64,000 nucleotides of DNA from Chitinophagaceae bacterium (lineage in GTDB: Bacteria > Bacteroidota > Bacteroidia > Chitinophagales > Chitinophagaceae), in assembly GCA_016719815.1 (NCBI GenBank), contig JADJYK010000015.1, positions 1-64,000 on the forward strand, written 5' to 3'. The notes beneath the pieces were generated by a model that saw nothing but the letters and a program-made list of their open reading frames with translations, searched no databases and was not told where the DNA came from. Shown here piece by piece: positions 32,357 through 43,031 of the stretch. Each line of letters opens with the position of its first letter. The first letter of the stretch is position 1. Made by a program: the position numbers and the translations under genes.

Positions 32357-33345
32357 TCAATTCTTTATGTCAAGTTTATAACGCAAAACCAGGTCGTCAT
32401 TATAGACCAGGTACAACCATTGTATTGCCCGGTCTGCAACTGTATAGTTATACTCCATACGTTTGTATCCGTTGTTGGTATCCTTTGTTTCAACAGGTTT
32501 TAAAAAACAGCTGCTGACGTGTGACTGTATAAAGTGGTATCGGCCAGTAAATCAGGTGCAATTCTTCTATCCCCTTCGTCAAGCCTAATCAGGTGAAGTC
32601 GGACAGTATCACCTGTGGAAGTTTCAATGATCCCTTTAACAGGCCATAAAGAAGTTATAGAATATTTTGCAAATGATTTTTGCTTATATGGTGAATGCCT
32701 GAACTCATCCGGTACATAATTATCCTGCAACAAAGTCCACCGCGGATCATCCGGAAAATGGTCTTTAATAAATTGTTCAGGAGTTGCCATAAAATACCTG
32801 CTATCGTATTCGCTTACAAACTCATCCCCTGTTCTTGTTATATACCCGCTGGCCCATGTTACATCCATAAGATGCCATGAACTGTCGAACCATACAGCAT
32901 TCCAATAGTGGTTTACTCCAAATCTTACATTTGGCTTATTATTATCTGTCCTGGCATATCCCAATATGATTTCGCACCGGAGACCGGCATAGTCGCACAA
33001 TGTTTTAAAGAGTCTTGTATATCCATCACAAACAGCCAGACGGCTGCGTAAGACATCTTCGGCCACTCTCTCATTAAGGGGCTTCAGGGGCGCAATATCG
33101 TTAATATCTGCCGGCTTTATTTCGTCAAGCACAGGTTTAGATGAACGTAATGTACTGTTACCTGCAGGTTTCTTATGCCTGGTTCTGTATGAGATATTGT
33201 CAGTTACCCACCGGAAAAGTACCCTCACTTTCTCCTTGTCGGTTTTGCAATTGGCCACAAGCTTCTTTGAAAGCTCTGCAGGGCTCTCCTGTGCTAACAG
33301 AGCAGCAGGTAAAAAAAGAAATAGTATGATTACATACTTGATCAT
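32357..33345 (-). CDS. secreted transglutaminase-like protein, frameshifted near its end
   Basis: A papain-fold (Transglut_core) protein of about 328 residues with a signal peptide (MIKYVIILFLFLPAALLAQ). The triad is visible: Cys in RLAVCDGYTRLFKTL near residue 105, His in GVNHYWNAVW near 145, and Asp in LMDVTWASG near 160. This arrangement suits a protease or peptidoglycan-linked enzyme rather than a true crosslinker. As written it stops at 32500. Restoring one T in the run near 32512 extends it by about 48 residues (KPVETKDTNNGYKRMEYN ... YKLDIKN) to TGA at 32357. Confidence 0.8.
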
Positions 33346-33390
33346 ATCCTGATTTCATTAAAACTGCACCTTACAGAAATATGAATGCTA

Positions 33391-34056
33391 TTACCTTTCT
33401 CCAAAAATAAGGCTGCCGATTCGAACCATTGTACTGCCTTCTTCAATAGCAATTTTGTAGTCGCTGCTCATTCCCATGGAGAGAGTTTGAAAATTATAGT
33501 TCCCGGTCTGCGGCTGGTCGAATTTATCAAATAGGCCTTTAAGGTATTTGAACTCATTTCTGACAATATCCAATTTATCTGAAAATGATGCCATACCCAT
33601 CAGTCCACATATTTTTACATAATTTAAATTGGCTGATGAAAGTTCTTTCAGCAGGGATGCCAGTTCCTCTGCATCAAGGCCAAACTTAGTTTCTTCCTTT
33701 GCAATATATACCTGCAGCAGACACTCAATCAGCCGGCTTTGCTTCGCAGCCTGTTTGTTTATTTCCTGTAGTAGTTTGAAACTGTCAACGCCATGAATAA
33801 GGTGTACAAACGGTGCGATGTACTTAACCTTGTTGCTTTGTAAATGCCCGATAAAATGCCAGCGGATGTCGTTCGGCAATACTGCTGCTTTCTCTGCCAG
33901 TTCCTGCACATAGTTTTCACCAAAATCTCTCTGACCAAGATGGTACAGTTCGAGAATGTCCTCAACGGGTTTGGTTTTGGATACGGCAATTAATGCAGTG
34001 TTGGTTACCGCAAGCTCCTTCCTAATATTTTGATATGCATCACTGTTGGCTGCCAT
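33391..34056 (-). CDS. YggS-family pyridoxal-phosphate homeostasis protein
   Basis: A PLP-binding TIM-barrel protein with the alanine-racemase N-terminal fold but no racemase domain 2. It keeps free PLP and keto-acid pools in balance. The PLP lysine lies in LIAVSKTKPVEDI near residue 27. Other family blocks are DFGENYVQEL, WHFIGHLQSNKVKYI and, near the end, LSMGMSSDYKIAIEEGSTMVRIG. ATG at 34056 is chosen over a GTG at 34071 because the GTG lies within the palindrome and opposing promoter. It gives 221 residues, normal for the family. Confidence 0.92.
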   Translation of the reverse strand: MAANSDAYQNIRKELAVTNTALIAVSKTKPVEDILELYHLGQRDFGENYVQELAEKAAVLPNDIRWHFIGHLQSNKVKYIAPFVHLIHGVDSFKLLQEINKQAAKQSRLIECLLQVYIAKEETKFGLDAEELASLLKELSSANLNYVKICGLMGMASFSDKLDIVRNEFKYLKGLFDKFDQPQTGNYNFQTLSMGMSSDYKIAIEEGSTMVRIGSLIFGER

Positions 34057-34086
34057 TGTCAGAATACCCACAAGTGGGTATGTTTG
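34056..34086 (+). promoter_or_regulatory. promoter with an 18-bp palindrome over the -7 element
   Basis: TTG at 34056-34058, 20 bases, then TATGTTTG at 34079-34086: a full match to the Bacteroidota -33/-7 pattern, 43 bp before the ATG at 34129. The palindrome ATACCCACAAGTGGGTAT (34064-34081) fills the spacer and enters the -7 element, a typical operator position between divergent genes. Confidence 0.6.
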
Positions 34087-34128
34087 TAATAGAATTGTAG
34101 AATAGTTTTACAAAAAGCAAATATAGTT

Positions 34129-34776
34129 ATGAATGCAAGATATATGCTGGGCTCAATGCTCATTTTCCTTTTCTCGATCTCCCTGGTAAATGCCCAGAAA
34201 AAGTATCAAGGTAAACTGGTAAGTAAACTCGGACAAGAACAATCCGGAGAGATTACCGTCAACCTGGATGGCAGCAACAATGAACTGATTGAAATAACTT
34301 ATTCGGAGCAAACAAAAACAAAAGGTAAAACAAAGTCGCAGCAAACCACCTCAGTAAGCATGAAACTAAATGTGGCACTTATCAAACATATAACTATCAA
34401 CGATACCATTTATTACTTTCGGGACATCAAATATGATTATGATGACAAATATTATTTGAATGTTTGTGTGCGGTTATTAGAAGGTACGCTCAATTGTGGT
34501 CTGTTTCAGCAGGGCCGTTCCACCGGAACATCCAACCTGTCTGTAAAACTCCCCAACAGTGAATTGTCCAAACTGGCAGCTGTTGATTTTGATTACTATA
34601 AAGCCACATTGGGCTGGCATATTTTTGCTTTTGGCAAATGCAAAAATCTACGTAGCAAAATGGAAGAAAAACTACCCGGCTACTATTGGAATGATGATGT
34701 TACGCAGGAGCATCGTCTTGTCATGTGGAAAAGCTGGATACAGGAATATAATTCCTGTAATATACAGTCCAACTGA
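34129..34776 (+). CDS. secreted hypothetical protein
   Basis: A 215-residue protein with a signal peptide (MNARYMLGSMLIFLFSISLV, cut after NAQ). The mature part is beta-rich and Lys/Tyr-rich, with segments KKYQGKLVSKLGQEQSGEIT and TIYYFRDIKYDYDDKYYLNV. It ends close to, and convergent with, the acyl-CoA dehydrogenase gene, with only three bases between the stops and no terminator visible. Family not recognised. The upstream palindrome suggests it is regulated. Confidence 0.7.
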   Translation: MNARYMLGSMLIFLFSISLVNAQKKYQGKLVSKLGQEQSGEITVNLDGSNNELIEITYSEQTKTKGKTKSQQTTSVSMKLNVALIKHITINDTIYYFRDIKYDYDDKYYLNVCVRLLEGTLNCGLFQQGRSTGTSNLSVKLPNSELSKLAAVDFDYYKATLGWHIFAFGKCKNLRSKMEEKLPGYYWNDDVTQEHRLVMWKSWIQEYNSCNIQSN

Positions 34777-34779
34777 TTT

Positions 34780-35937
34780 TTATCCTTTCAGGATTGACCG
34801 GCTAATCACAATCCGCTGCACTTCGCTGGTACCTTCATAAATCTGCGTAATTTTTGCATCGCGCATCAGTCTTTCTACATGATATTCTTTTACAAAACCA
34901 TACCCGCCATGCACCTGCACAGCTTCTACCGCCGTCCACATGGCTGTTTCAGAGGCATACAGTTTTGCCATTGAAGAGCTGAGGTCATAATTCATGCCGT
35001 TATCCTTTTCCCAGGCAGCTTTCAGACACAGCAGCCTGGAAGCTTCAATCTTTGTTGCCATATCGGCCAGTTTAAAAGCAATGGCCTGGTGGTTCATTAT
35101 TTCAGTACCGAAAGCCCTCCTTGTTTTGGAGTATTCTTTGGCTAATTCATAAGCACCGCTTGCAATGCCCAAAGCCTGTGCGGCTATGCCTATCCGGCCT
35201 CCGGCAAGTGTCTTCATGGCAAATTTAAAACCGAAGCCATCTTCACCTATCCTGTTTTCTTTTGGCACTTTTACATCGTTAAACATTACAGAATGCGTAT
35301 CGCTGCCACGGATACCGAGTTTATTTTCTTTGGCGGCCACTACCACACCCGGCCAGTTTTTTTCCACAATAAGGCAATTTATACCTTTTGGCCCCTTAGC
35401 AGGGTCAGTTTGTGCAATCACAAGATAAACTGAAGCATTGCCCCCATTTGTTATCCAGTTTTTGGTACCGTTGAGCAGGTAATAATCACCTTTATCCTCG
35501 GCGGTGGTTCGCTGTGAAGTAGCATCACTTCCAGCTTCTGGTTCGCTGAGCATAAAGGCACCAATATATAATTCGCCATCCTTTCTGCCTTGTGCCAGTG
35601 GAGTCAGATACTTTTGTTTTTGCTCCTCATTCCCAAACTCCTGCAAGCCATAACACACTAAACTGTTGTTTACACTCATACACACACTAACGCTGGCATC
35701 TATCTTACTTATTTCCTCCATCGCCAGCACATAGCTGATGGTATCCATACCGGCACCACCATATTCAGGCTTTACCATCATACCTAAAAAGCCAAGGTCA
35801 GCCAGCTGTTCAACCTGTTCACGGGGAAAAATCTGTTTTTCGTCTCTTTCTATAACGCCGGGAAGACATTCAATTCGGGCAAAATCACGGGCTGCCTGCT
35901 GAATCATGAGTTGTTCCTCAGTTAGTTGGAATTGCAT
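34780..35937 (-). CDS. acyl-CoA dehydrogenase (short-chain type)
   Basis: An FAD enzyme of beta-oxidation that introduces the 2,3 double bond and passes electrons to ETF. ATG at 35937 (MQFQLTEEQLMIQQAARDFA) is used; the upstream ATG at 35964 adds a basic leader not seen in the family. It gives 385 residues. Motifs: EYGGAGMDTISYVLAMEEI, LSEPEAGSDATSQRTTA, TNGGNASVYLVIAQ, RRAFGTEIMNHQAIAFKLAD, VHGGYGFVKEYHVERLMRD. The catalytic Glu is in ITQIYEGTSEVQR, the position found in butyryl-CoA dehydrogenases. It has no frame break. Confidence 0.94.
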   Translation of the reverse strand: MQFQLTEEQLMIQQAARDFARIECLPGVIERDEKQIFPREQVEQLADLGFLGMMVKPEYGGAGMDTISYVLAMEEISKIDASVSVCMSVNNSLVCYGLQEFGNEEQKQKYLTPLAQGRKDGELYIGAFMLSEPEAGSDATSQRTTAEDKGDYYLLNGTKNWITNGGNASVYLVIAQTDPAKGPKGINCLIVEKNWPGVVVAAKENKLGIRGSDTHSVMFNDVKVPKENRIGEDGFGFKFAMKTLAGGRIGIAAQALGIASGAYELAKEYSKTRRAFGTEIMNHQAIAFKLADMATKIEASRLLCLKAAWEKDNGMNYDLSSSMAKLYASETAMWTAVEAVQVHGGYGFVKEYHVERLMRDAKITQIYEGTSEVQRIVISRSILKG

Positions 35938-36058
35938 ATGGAGTAATCGTTTTAGTAAAAGCAAAGATAAGGGGTGCCTTACGACTGCAGTTCCCTTATT
36001 AACAATGATTTATTCCCAAACTGGTAAAACGGTGTTTCACCATGAATCAGATTTGGCC

Positions 36059-36066
36059 TACCTTCG
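36059..36066 (+). promoter_or_regulatory. -7 promoter element of ccmE-ccmF
   Basis: TACCTTCG, a TAnnTTTG variant, 18 bp before the ccmE ATG. GTTTC about 20 bp upstream could serve as -33. Confidence 0.45.
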
Positions 36067-36084
36067 CTGTTTCAATAAACACAA

Positions 36085-36534
36085 ATGAAAAAAATACACA
36101 TTGTTTTACTTGTAGTTGTAGCTGTTGCCATTGGTGTTTTAATCTCATTTGTAAATGCCACCAGCACCTATGATACAATTGAGACAGCGATGGCTAAGCC
36201 GGGAAAATATGTACACCTGATGGCAAAGCTGGACAAATCGCAACCAGTTGATTATAACCCGCTTAAAGATGCCAATTACCTGAGTTTTACGGCTACTGAC
36301 TCAACCGGCAAATCTGTTAGGGTGGTTTATCATGACCGGAAACCAGACAATTTTGAAATAAGCGACAAACTTGTTTTGAAAGGAAAATATGTGGATGGCA
36401 AGTTTGAGTGTAAGGAAATACAGACCAAATGCCCTTCAAAATATAAAGAACAGGCGGCTAAAACGGGCGGCACACATCCCGGTAATGTTCCCAACGGGAA
36501 CAACACCTCAACCAGCGATTCTATAAAGAAATAA
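36085..36534 (+). CDS. ccmE: cytochrome c maturation protein CcmE, Cys-type
   Basis: A membrane-anchored haem chaperone that hands haem to CcmF for attachment to c-type cytochromes. It has an N-terminal anchor (KKIHIVLLVVVAVAIGVLI) and an OB-fold domain (GKYVHLMAKLDKSQ; YHDRKPDNFEISDKLVLKGK). The haem-binding position near residue 115 is CPSKY, i.e. CxxxY, instead of the classical HxxxY of proteobacteria. CxxxY CcmE is known from archaea and some other bacteria. It stands 29 bp before ccmF. The ABC-transporter genes ccmAB and ccmC are not adjacent; the upstream gene is an acyl-CoA dehydrogenase on the other strand. Confidence 0.85.
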   Translation: MKKIHIVLLVVVAVAIGVLISFVNATSTYDTIETAMAKPGKYVHLMAKLDKSQPVDYNPLKDANYLSFTATDSTGKSVRVVYHDRKPDNFEISDKLVLKGKYVDGKFECKEIQTKCPSKYKEQAAKTGGTHPGNVPNGNNTSTSDSIKK

Positions 36535-36563
36535 CAGGTTTATTGCGTTAATAAATTGCACCA

Positions 36564-39033
36564 ATGAATTACACAGGCGAGCACTTACTTCCCGGCCAGT
36601 TAGGTCACTTTTTTGTAATCCTTGCATTAGTTGCCTCTCTTATCGCCACATTCGCTTACTTTAAATCGGCACAGGTAAAATTACCAGAGAATGAGGGGAG
36701 CTGGAAAAAACTTGCCCGTTATGCCTTTATTACACAGGCACTGTCAGTTTTTGCTGTATTTGGCATTCTGTTTTACATCATCAACAATCATCTTTTGAGT
36801 ACCATTATGCCTGGAAACACAGCAGCCGTTCGCTTGAATTCAAATACCTGCTCTCCTGTTTCTGGGAAGGGCAAGAAGGCAGTTTTTTGCTCTGGAGCAT
36901 ATGGCATAGTGTACTGGGCCTGATTTTGATAAAAACAAGCAAGCAGCATGAGGCTCCGGTAATGGCAGTATTGAGCCTGGCTCAATTTGCATTGGCCACC
37001 ATGATATTAGGCGTATATTTCTTTGGCTCAAAAATTGGTACCAATCCATTCATACTTTTAAGGGATTCCGGTGTATTGGACAGTGCTCCGGCTTTACACA
37101 TAAACTTTGATGTAACCCAGCCTTTAAAACTGGATTACCTGAGTTCAATAACTGATGGAAACGATCTGAATCCGCTGCTGCAGAACTATGGGATGGTTAT
37201 GCATCCGCCTGTATTATTCTTAGGCTTTGCATCTACTATTGTCCCTTTTGCCTATGCAGTGGCTGGTCTCTGGAAAAGAGAATTCGGACAGATTAACAAC
37301 CCTGCATTGCCCTGGGCTTTATTTTCTGCTGCAGTGCTTGGTGTGGGTATTATGATGGGGGGTATGTGGGCTTATGAATCATTGACCTTTGGCGGTTACT
37401 GGGCCTGGGATCCGGTTGAAAATGCTTCGCTTGTGCCCTGGATGATTTTGATTTCGGGCATTCACACCGCCCTTATTTATAAACATACCGGCCAATCGTT
37501 ACGGTCAACACACTTGTTTTATATTCTTTCGTTTGGTTTTGTTCTGTATTCCACTTTCCTGACCAGAACAGGAATTCTGGGTGAAGCATCGGTACATGCA
37601 TTTACCGGCGAAGGTTCAAACTTCTTTATTCATATTCTTTCATTCCTGGCCATATTTATTATTCCGCCATTTATTCTGTATTTCAGCAGGTACAGAGATA
37701 TACCCTCCATTCAAAAAGAGGAAGCCACTTCTTCACGGGAGTTCTGGATGTTTATTGGTGCACTGGTTTTCTTTCTTTCAGCCATTGTAATAATCGGGCA
37801 AACATCGATACCTGTTTATAATAAGATTTTTGGATTGTCAACCGCACCACCAGAAGATGCTGAATTTAAATATAACAGTATACAGGTTTATGTGGCTGTA
37901 ATTGTAGCCTTACTTACAGCTGTTGCCCAATACCTGAAATATAAAGAAACGGCTAAAGGGTTTTTCTGGAAGAAAATCGTAGTACCAACCATTGCCTCTG
38001 TTATTCTTGCAGCTATTGTACTGGCAGTTGGTGATATTAATTACACCCGCAAAGGGCCTGTATTCCAGTATTCCATCTGGGTTGCAGCTGCCTGTAGTAT
38101 TTATGCCATTATTGCCAATGCAAGTTATATATGGATTGGCCTCAAGGGTAAGTTGCGGTTTACTGGAGGCTCTGTAGCCCATGTGGGTTTTGGTATGGTA
38201 CTGCTCGGCATATTATTATCGTCCGCTGAAAAAGAGATACTTACCAATAACAAAAACGGCATTCCCGTGGCAGTTGCCCCCGGCGAAAATCCAATGGAGA
38301 ACCTGACGTTAGTACAAGGTGTTGAAATGGACATGGGAAAATATTTGCTCACTTACCTGGGCGATTCAGCACATCCTAAAAAACAGCAGTCTTTCTATAA
38401 GATTCATTTCAAAAGCAAGGATGGCAGAGAAGAGTTTACACTTGTTCCTAATTCATTTGTAAATTATAAAGGACAGGAAGGGTTGATGTCAAATCCGGCA
38501 GCACGGCATTATCTTAGTCATGATGTATTTACTTATATCACTTCCATTTCTAATCCGGATGCCCAAAGCGACACGGCATCATTCAAAATTCATATAATAA
38601 AACCGGGTGATTCCGTTTTTTATTCATCAGGCTTCATGGTACTGCAGGATGTCAAAAGCAAAGACAGTCTGCCAGAAGAGATATTTGGTAAAGACGGCAG
38701 CCTGCATGAAACACCCATTAAGGTATTTTCAAAAACAGGTTCTGTATTTACTGTTACTTCACGGCTGGCAAAAGCAAAAATGAAACGATTGCCCTCGCAG
38801 ATACGGTAACATCGGAAAACCTGATATTGCAGGTTCAGAAAGTCAATCCTGATAGAAGTATTGAACTTGGGGTGAAAGAGTCTTCAGCTATTCTAAAGTA
38901 CATCACTATTAAAGCTTATAAGTTTCCTTTCATACTTATTTTATGGTTTGGAGTGGCTATTACTGCTATTGGCATGTTTATCAGTATGTTCCACCGGATG
39001 TCACAAAATCGCCGAAAGACTGACCAGGTATAA
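36564..39033 (+). CDS. ccmF: haem lyase CcmF / CcsA-like, two frameshifts
   Basis: A polytopic membrane protein that joins haem to CxxCH apocytochromes in the periplasm. The restored protein has about 824 residues and many membrane helices. It carries the WWD-domain motif GGYWAWDPVENASLVPW near residue 285, HPPVLFLGFAS before it and GILGEASVHAF after it, and a C-terminal helix (FILILWFGVAITAIGMFI). One T is missing near 36796 (LF then EYHYAWKHSSRSLEFKY) and one A near 38783, which otherwise cuts off the last helix. It follows ccmE directly, so the pair forms the local haem-attachment unit; a c-type cytochrome lies at 57318. Confidence 0.92.
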
Positions 39034-39115
39034 TTTTTGCGACGCTGAAACAGCGTTAAAAGCAATTTTGCAGTCATAAAAAGCGACACCCATTCGTTTT
39101 TTAATTTTGCAATCT

Positions 39116-39817
39116 GTGAAATGTATCAAACCATATTATTTTCTTTTACCGGCAATGCTGATGCTAAGTGCACATTTCGTGTATGGACAAATTGATACCG
39201 CCTCCTATCAATATCTTGACTCCACACAATATGCCCTTGAAGCGATGAAAGAACAACGCAAAAAATGGGGACCGAACGACACCATCATACTGCCGGCCGT
39301 TTTTTACCATAATGAAATAGTGAATTATAAAGAAGAGCAGATGGTTTGGATCTCCCCCTTATCGGGCCGCAAACTTGAGAAATTTATTCAGGAATGGACA
39401 AGACTTCGAAATGCTGTGTATGTTACCTACCCGTATGCCCGAATAGCCGGTGCAACTATTAATGATATTAATGCCCAAATGACCGGGCTTACCACAAAAA
39501 TTGAAAGAAAGGCCTATATTAAATCCAGAGAAAAAGAACTTAGAAAACAATTTGGTGATCCGTTAACTAATCTCTCCGTTTACCAGGGAAAAGTGTTAAT
39601 GAAACTTATCAACCGGCAAACAGGAAATAACTGTTATGAAATACTGAAAGAATATAAGGGCGGGTTAAATGCACGGCTGTACCAGACAATGGCATGGTTT
39701 GTAGGTGGCAATCTGAAGCAGAACTGGGATATCAGGGACAACAGTTTTGACCGTCAGATAGAAAGTTTTGTAAAGGAGATAGATGGGAACTGGTACTATA
39801 ATCCATACAGGAGGTAG
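39116..39817 (+). CDS. DUF4294 secreted protein
   Basis: A 233-residue secreted protein of the Bacteroidota family DUF4294, by recall of its pattern (VWISPLSGRKLEKFIQEW, RLRNAVYVTYPYARIAG, RKQFGDPLTNLSVYQGKVLM). The start is not certain: there is no ATG before the signal helix (KPYYFLLPAMLMLSAHFVYG). GTG at 39116 is preferred over TTG at 39107 because the TTG is inside TAATTTTG, a possible -7 element. If that promoter is real, the transcript would have almost no leader. Function unknown; many members may work at the envelope. Confidence 0.8.
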   Translation: MKCIKPYYFLLPAMLMLSAHFVYGQIDTASYQYLDSTQYALEAMKEQRKKWGPNDTIILPAVFYHNEIVNYKEEQMVWISPLSGRKLEKFIQEWTRLRNAVYVTYPYARIAGATINDINAQMTGLTTKIERKAYIKSREKELRKQFGDPLTNLSVYQGKVLMKLINRQTGNNCYEILKEYKGGLNARLYQTMAWFVGGNLKQNWDIRDNSFDRQIESFVKEIDGNWYYNPYRR

Positions 39818-39944
39818 TACTTTTTACCTGTAATTATTGATTACACCTTCAAATCTTCTTCTTTAATTTCGTCATCTTTATTTACCTTGTTATTTAAGAA
39901 CAGAAGGTTAAAAGTAACAGGGATCTATCAATTAATTAAAGAAC

Positions 39945-40681
39945 ATGAAACTCGACATACTCGCCATAGGTGTTCACCCGGATGATGTGGAACTGGGTTG
40001 CTCCGGCACCCTGATTAATGAAATAAAAAGAGGCAAAAAGGCAGGCATTGTTGATCTTACCCAGGGTGAACTGGGTACCCGTGGTACCATTGAAACCCGT
40101 TACCAGGAAGCTGCTGCCGCATCGCAGGTTATTGGTATACATGTAAGGGAAAATCTAAAAATGAGAGACGGTTTTTTTGAAAATGATGAAGCCCACCGGC
40201 GGCAACTGATTACAGCTATCAGAAAATACCAGCCGGATATTGTACTGGCAAATGTGTTGCACGACCGTCACCCGGATCATGGCAGAGCCGGTAAGCTAAT
40301 TGCTGACAGCTGTTTTTGGCAGGGCTGGCTAAAATTGAAACAGCTGATGCGAATGGCACACCACAGCAACGCTGGAGACCTGCCTATGTACTGCATTACA
40401 TACAGGACTGGTACCACGAACCAGACCTGCTTATTGATATTACCAGTGTTTTTGATCAACGAATGGAAGCAGTTAAAGCTTATAGCACTCAATTTCATTC
40501 AGGCCCAGGAAGCGAAGAAGGCCCGCAAACATATATTTCAACCCCTGACTTTCTGGAAGGTGTGGTGGCCAGGGCCCGGATGTTTGGGAAAAGAATTGGT
40601 GTTAAATACGCTGAAGGCTTTATCACAGAAAAAAAGATAGGCATTCAAAACCTTGATGCTTTGATACTTAACGAAACATGA
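39945..40681 (+). CDS. bshB1: bacillithiol biosynthesis deacetylase BshB1, frameshifted
   Basis: Zinc deacetylase that converts GlcNAc-malate to GlcN-malate in the synthesis of bacillithiol, a low-molecular-weight thiol. The LmbE-type fold shows the metal motif HPDDVELGC at residue 12 and HPDHGRAG near 108, with RYQEAAAASQVIGI between. The restored protein has about 245 residues. One base is missing near 40318, dividing ADSCF from AGLAKIETADANG. No bshA or bshC lies in this window, so the other steps must be encoded elsewhere. Confidence 0.88.
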
Positions 40682-40748
40682 TAAATGTCACTCACACTAG
40701 GCATAAAAGACTTATTTTTACGCCTTAATTATTCACTAATAAAACATA

Positions 40749-41817
40749 ATGAACACCCCGAAATTCACTATTCCAAACCCCTCCTTTCACAGCGAAATAA
40801 AAAGAAGAATAAACGAATACTTTTCGAAGCAGGGATTTGCTTCTACAGGTAATTTCAGTCTTTATTTAAAAGCCTTTGTTCTGATAACAGCATTTATTGC
40901 CATTTATATACACCTGGTATTTTTTACTCCTGCTGTTTGGTTTGCTATTCCCGAATGTTTATTGCTGGGTATTCTTACAGCCGCAATCGGCTTTAACATC
41001 ATGCATGATGGTGCACATGGAAGTTTTAGCCGGAAAAAATGGATAAATAACCTGGCGGGGTTGTCACTCAATATGCTTGGTGCTAATGTGTTTATGTGGA
41101 AGACAAAACATAATGTACTCCACCATTCTTATACCAATATTCATGAACTTGACGATGATATTGAAGCAAAACCGCTCCTTCGCTTTTGCAAAACACAGAA
41201 GTATTACAAAATACATAAGTACCAGCACCGTTATTTTTGGGCCGCCTATTCATTACTCTACATCTGGTGGGTATTCGTAACAGACTATAAAAAGTATTTT
41301 CTAAAAAAAATTGGCGATATGCCCATACAGAAGATGACAGCTACCGATCATCTTTCATTTTGGGGATTTAAAATACTGCATGCTTTTCTGTTTGTAGTGC
41401 TTCCCTATCTTAACTGTTGGGGTAATGCCCTGGCTTATTGGCTTCCTGATTTATGGGCTTTTTACCGGTTTTATTCTCAGCATTGTTTTCCAGCTGGCAC
41501 ATACAGTAGAAGGAACTACATTCTTACAGGCAAGCACACAAACCGGTAGAATTGAAGATGAGTGGGCACTGCACCAGCTAAAAACAACCGCCAATTTTGC
41601 TAACAAAAACAAGTTTTTATGCTGGTGGGTAGGTGGATTAAACTTCCAGGTTGAACATCACCTGTTTCCCAAAGTATCGCATATTCATTATCCTGCAATA
41701 AGCAAAATAATACGGAAAGCCTGCGAGGATTACGGCTTCCCTTACCTGGAATATCCCAAAATCATGCTGGCTGTACAATCCCATGTTTCGCACCTGAAAG
41801 CTATGAGCAAAAGGTAG
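40749..41817 (+). CDS. membrane fatty acid desaturase, frameshifted
   Basis: A di-iron membrane enzyme that inserts a double bond into acyl chains. All three histidine boxes are present: HDGAHGS near residue 86, HNVLHH near 119, and QVEHH near 300 with Gln in the third box as in front-end (delta-5/delta-6 type) desaturases. Membrane segments lie at about 40-75 and 205-255. The frame is broken near 41405, inside the second membrane pair, where the true reading is ILTVGVMPWLIGFLIYG. N-terminal cytochrome b5, common in eukaryotic front-end enzymes, is absent. Confidence 0.88.
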
Positions 41818-41935
41818 CAGAGTATGACTTCTATACAGTTAATTATATACACTTATCTGCAATCAGGTATAATCAGCAATACAAATTTTGCCAGATTTGA
41901 AAGCCTGAGTAATTTGCATTTTCATTTTTACTGAA

Positions 41936-42981
41936 ATGTCAAACCTTAAAGATTTTAATCCAAACAATGTCAGCAATCCAAACAATAACATATTCGGATT
42001 ACCCACTACAGAAAATGATGCGGAATTAATTCTGTTGCCGGTTCCATGGGAGGTTACGGTTAGCTATGGTGCCGGAACAGGCCGTGCCCCTGAGGCTATC
42101 TTCAGGGCAAGTATGCAGGTTGACTTGCATGACCCTGAGTTTAATGAAGCCTGGAGAAAAGGTTTTTACATGCGGCCTGTTGACAAAAAAGTGCTGATGA
42201 AGAGTGACTACCTGCGAAAAGAAGCCGAATTATACATTGACTATATCTCAAAAGGAGAAGAACTGCAGGCCAACCAGTTTATGTGCAAAACACTTAAAGA
42301 AGTAAACGAAGGTGGTGTGTTCTTAAATGAATGGGTTTACACAGAAACAAAGGCGCTGCTTGACAAAGGGAAACTGGTAGGCGTTGTTGGCGGAGACCAC
42401 AGCACACCGCTCGGCTTTATGAAAGCCATTGGGAAAAGTATGGCAACTACGGCATCCTGCATATTGATGCCCACTTTGACCTGAGGGCCGTTTATGAAGG
42501 ATTTACATACTCTCATGCAAGTATAATGTACAATGCACTCAAAGAGGTTCCTGAAATCGAGACCATTGTACAGGCAGGTGTAAGAGATTTTGGGAGTGAT
42601 GAATGGGAGTACGTAAAAAACAGTAACTATAAAGTAATCACCTATTTCGACAAAGAAATAAAAGAGCGGCAATACGAAGGCCAAACATGGCGATACATTG
42701 CCGAAGAGATAATAAGCAAACTACCACAAAAAGTTTACATCAGTTTTGATATTGACGGACTCGACCGTAAACTATGCCCATACACTGGCACACCTGTACC
42801 AGGCGGATTTGAGCTTGAACAGGTCTTCTACTTGTTTACAAAGCTTAAAGAAAGCGGCAAGCAAATAATCGGATTTGATTTAAACGAAGTAGGTATCGCT
42901 GTTAACAATGAATGGGATGCCAATGTGGGAGCAAGGGTTTTGTATAAGTTGTGTAACCTGCTTGCAAGCAGCAAAAGCTAA
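41936..42981 (+). CDS. arginase / agmatinase family hydrolase, frameshifted
   Basis: A binuclear manganese ureohydrolase that splits urea from a guanidino compound. Metal ligands are visible: VVGGDHSTPLG near residue 153, HIDAHFDLR near 177, and SFDIDGLD near 270; the last part ends DLNEVGIAVNNEWDANVG. The restored protein is about 348 residues. One G is missing near 42433; restoring it reads IGEKYGNYGILHID. The motifs do not separate agmatinase from arginase or formimidoylglutamase; no polyamine genes are adjacent. Confidence 0.88.
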
Positions 42982-43031
42982 AACCTGTTAAATGGGGACA
43001 AGCATTTTGGGAGAGGAATACATATTCAGCA

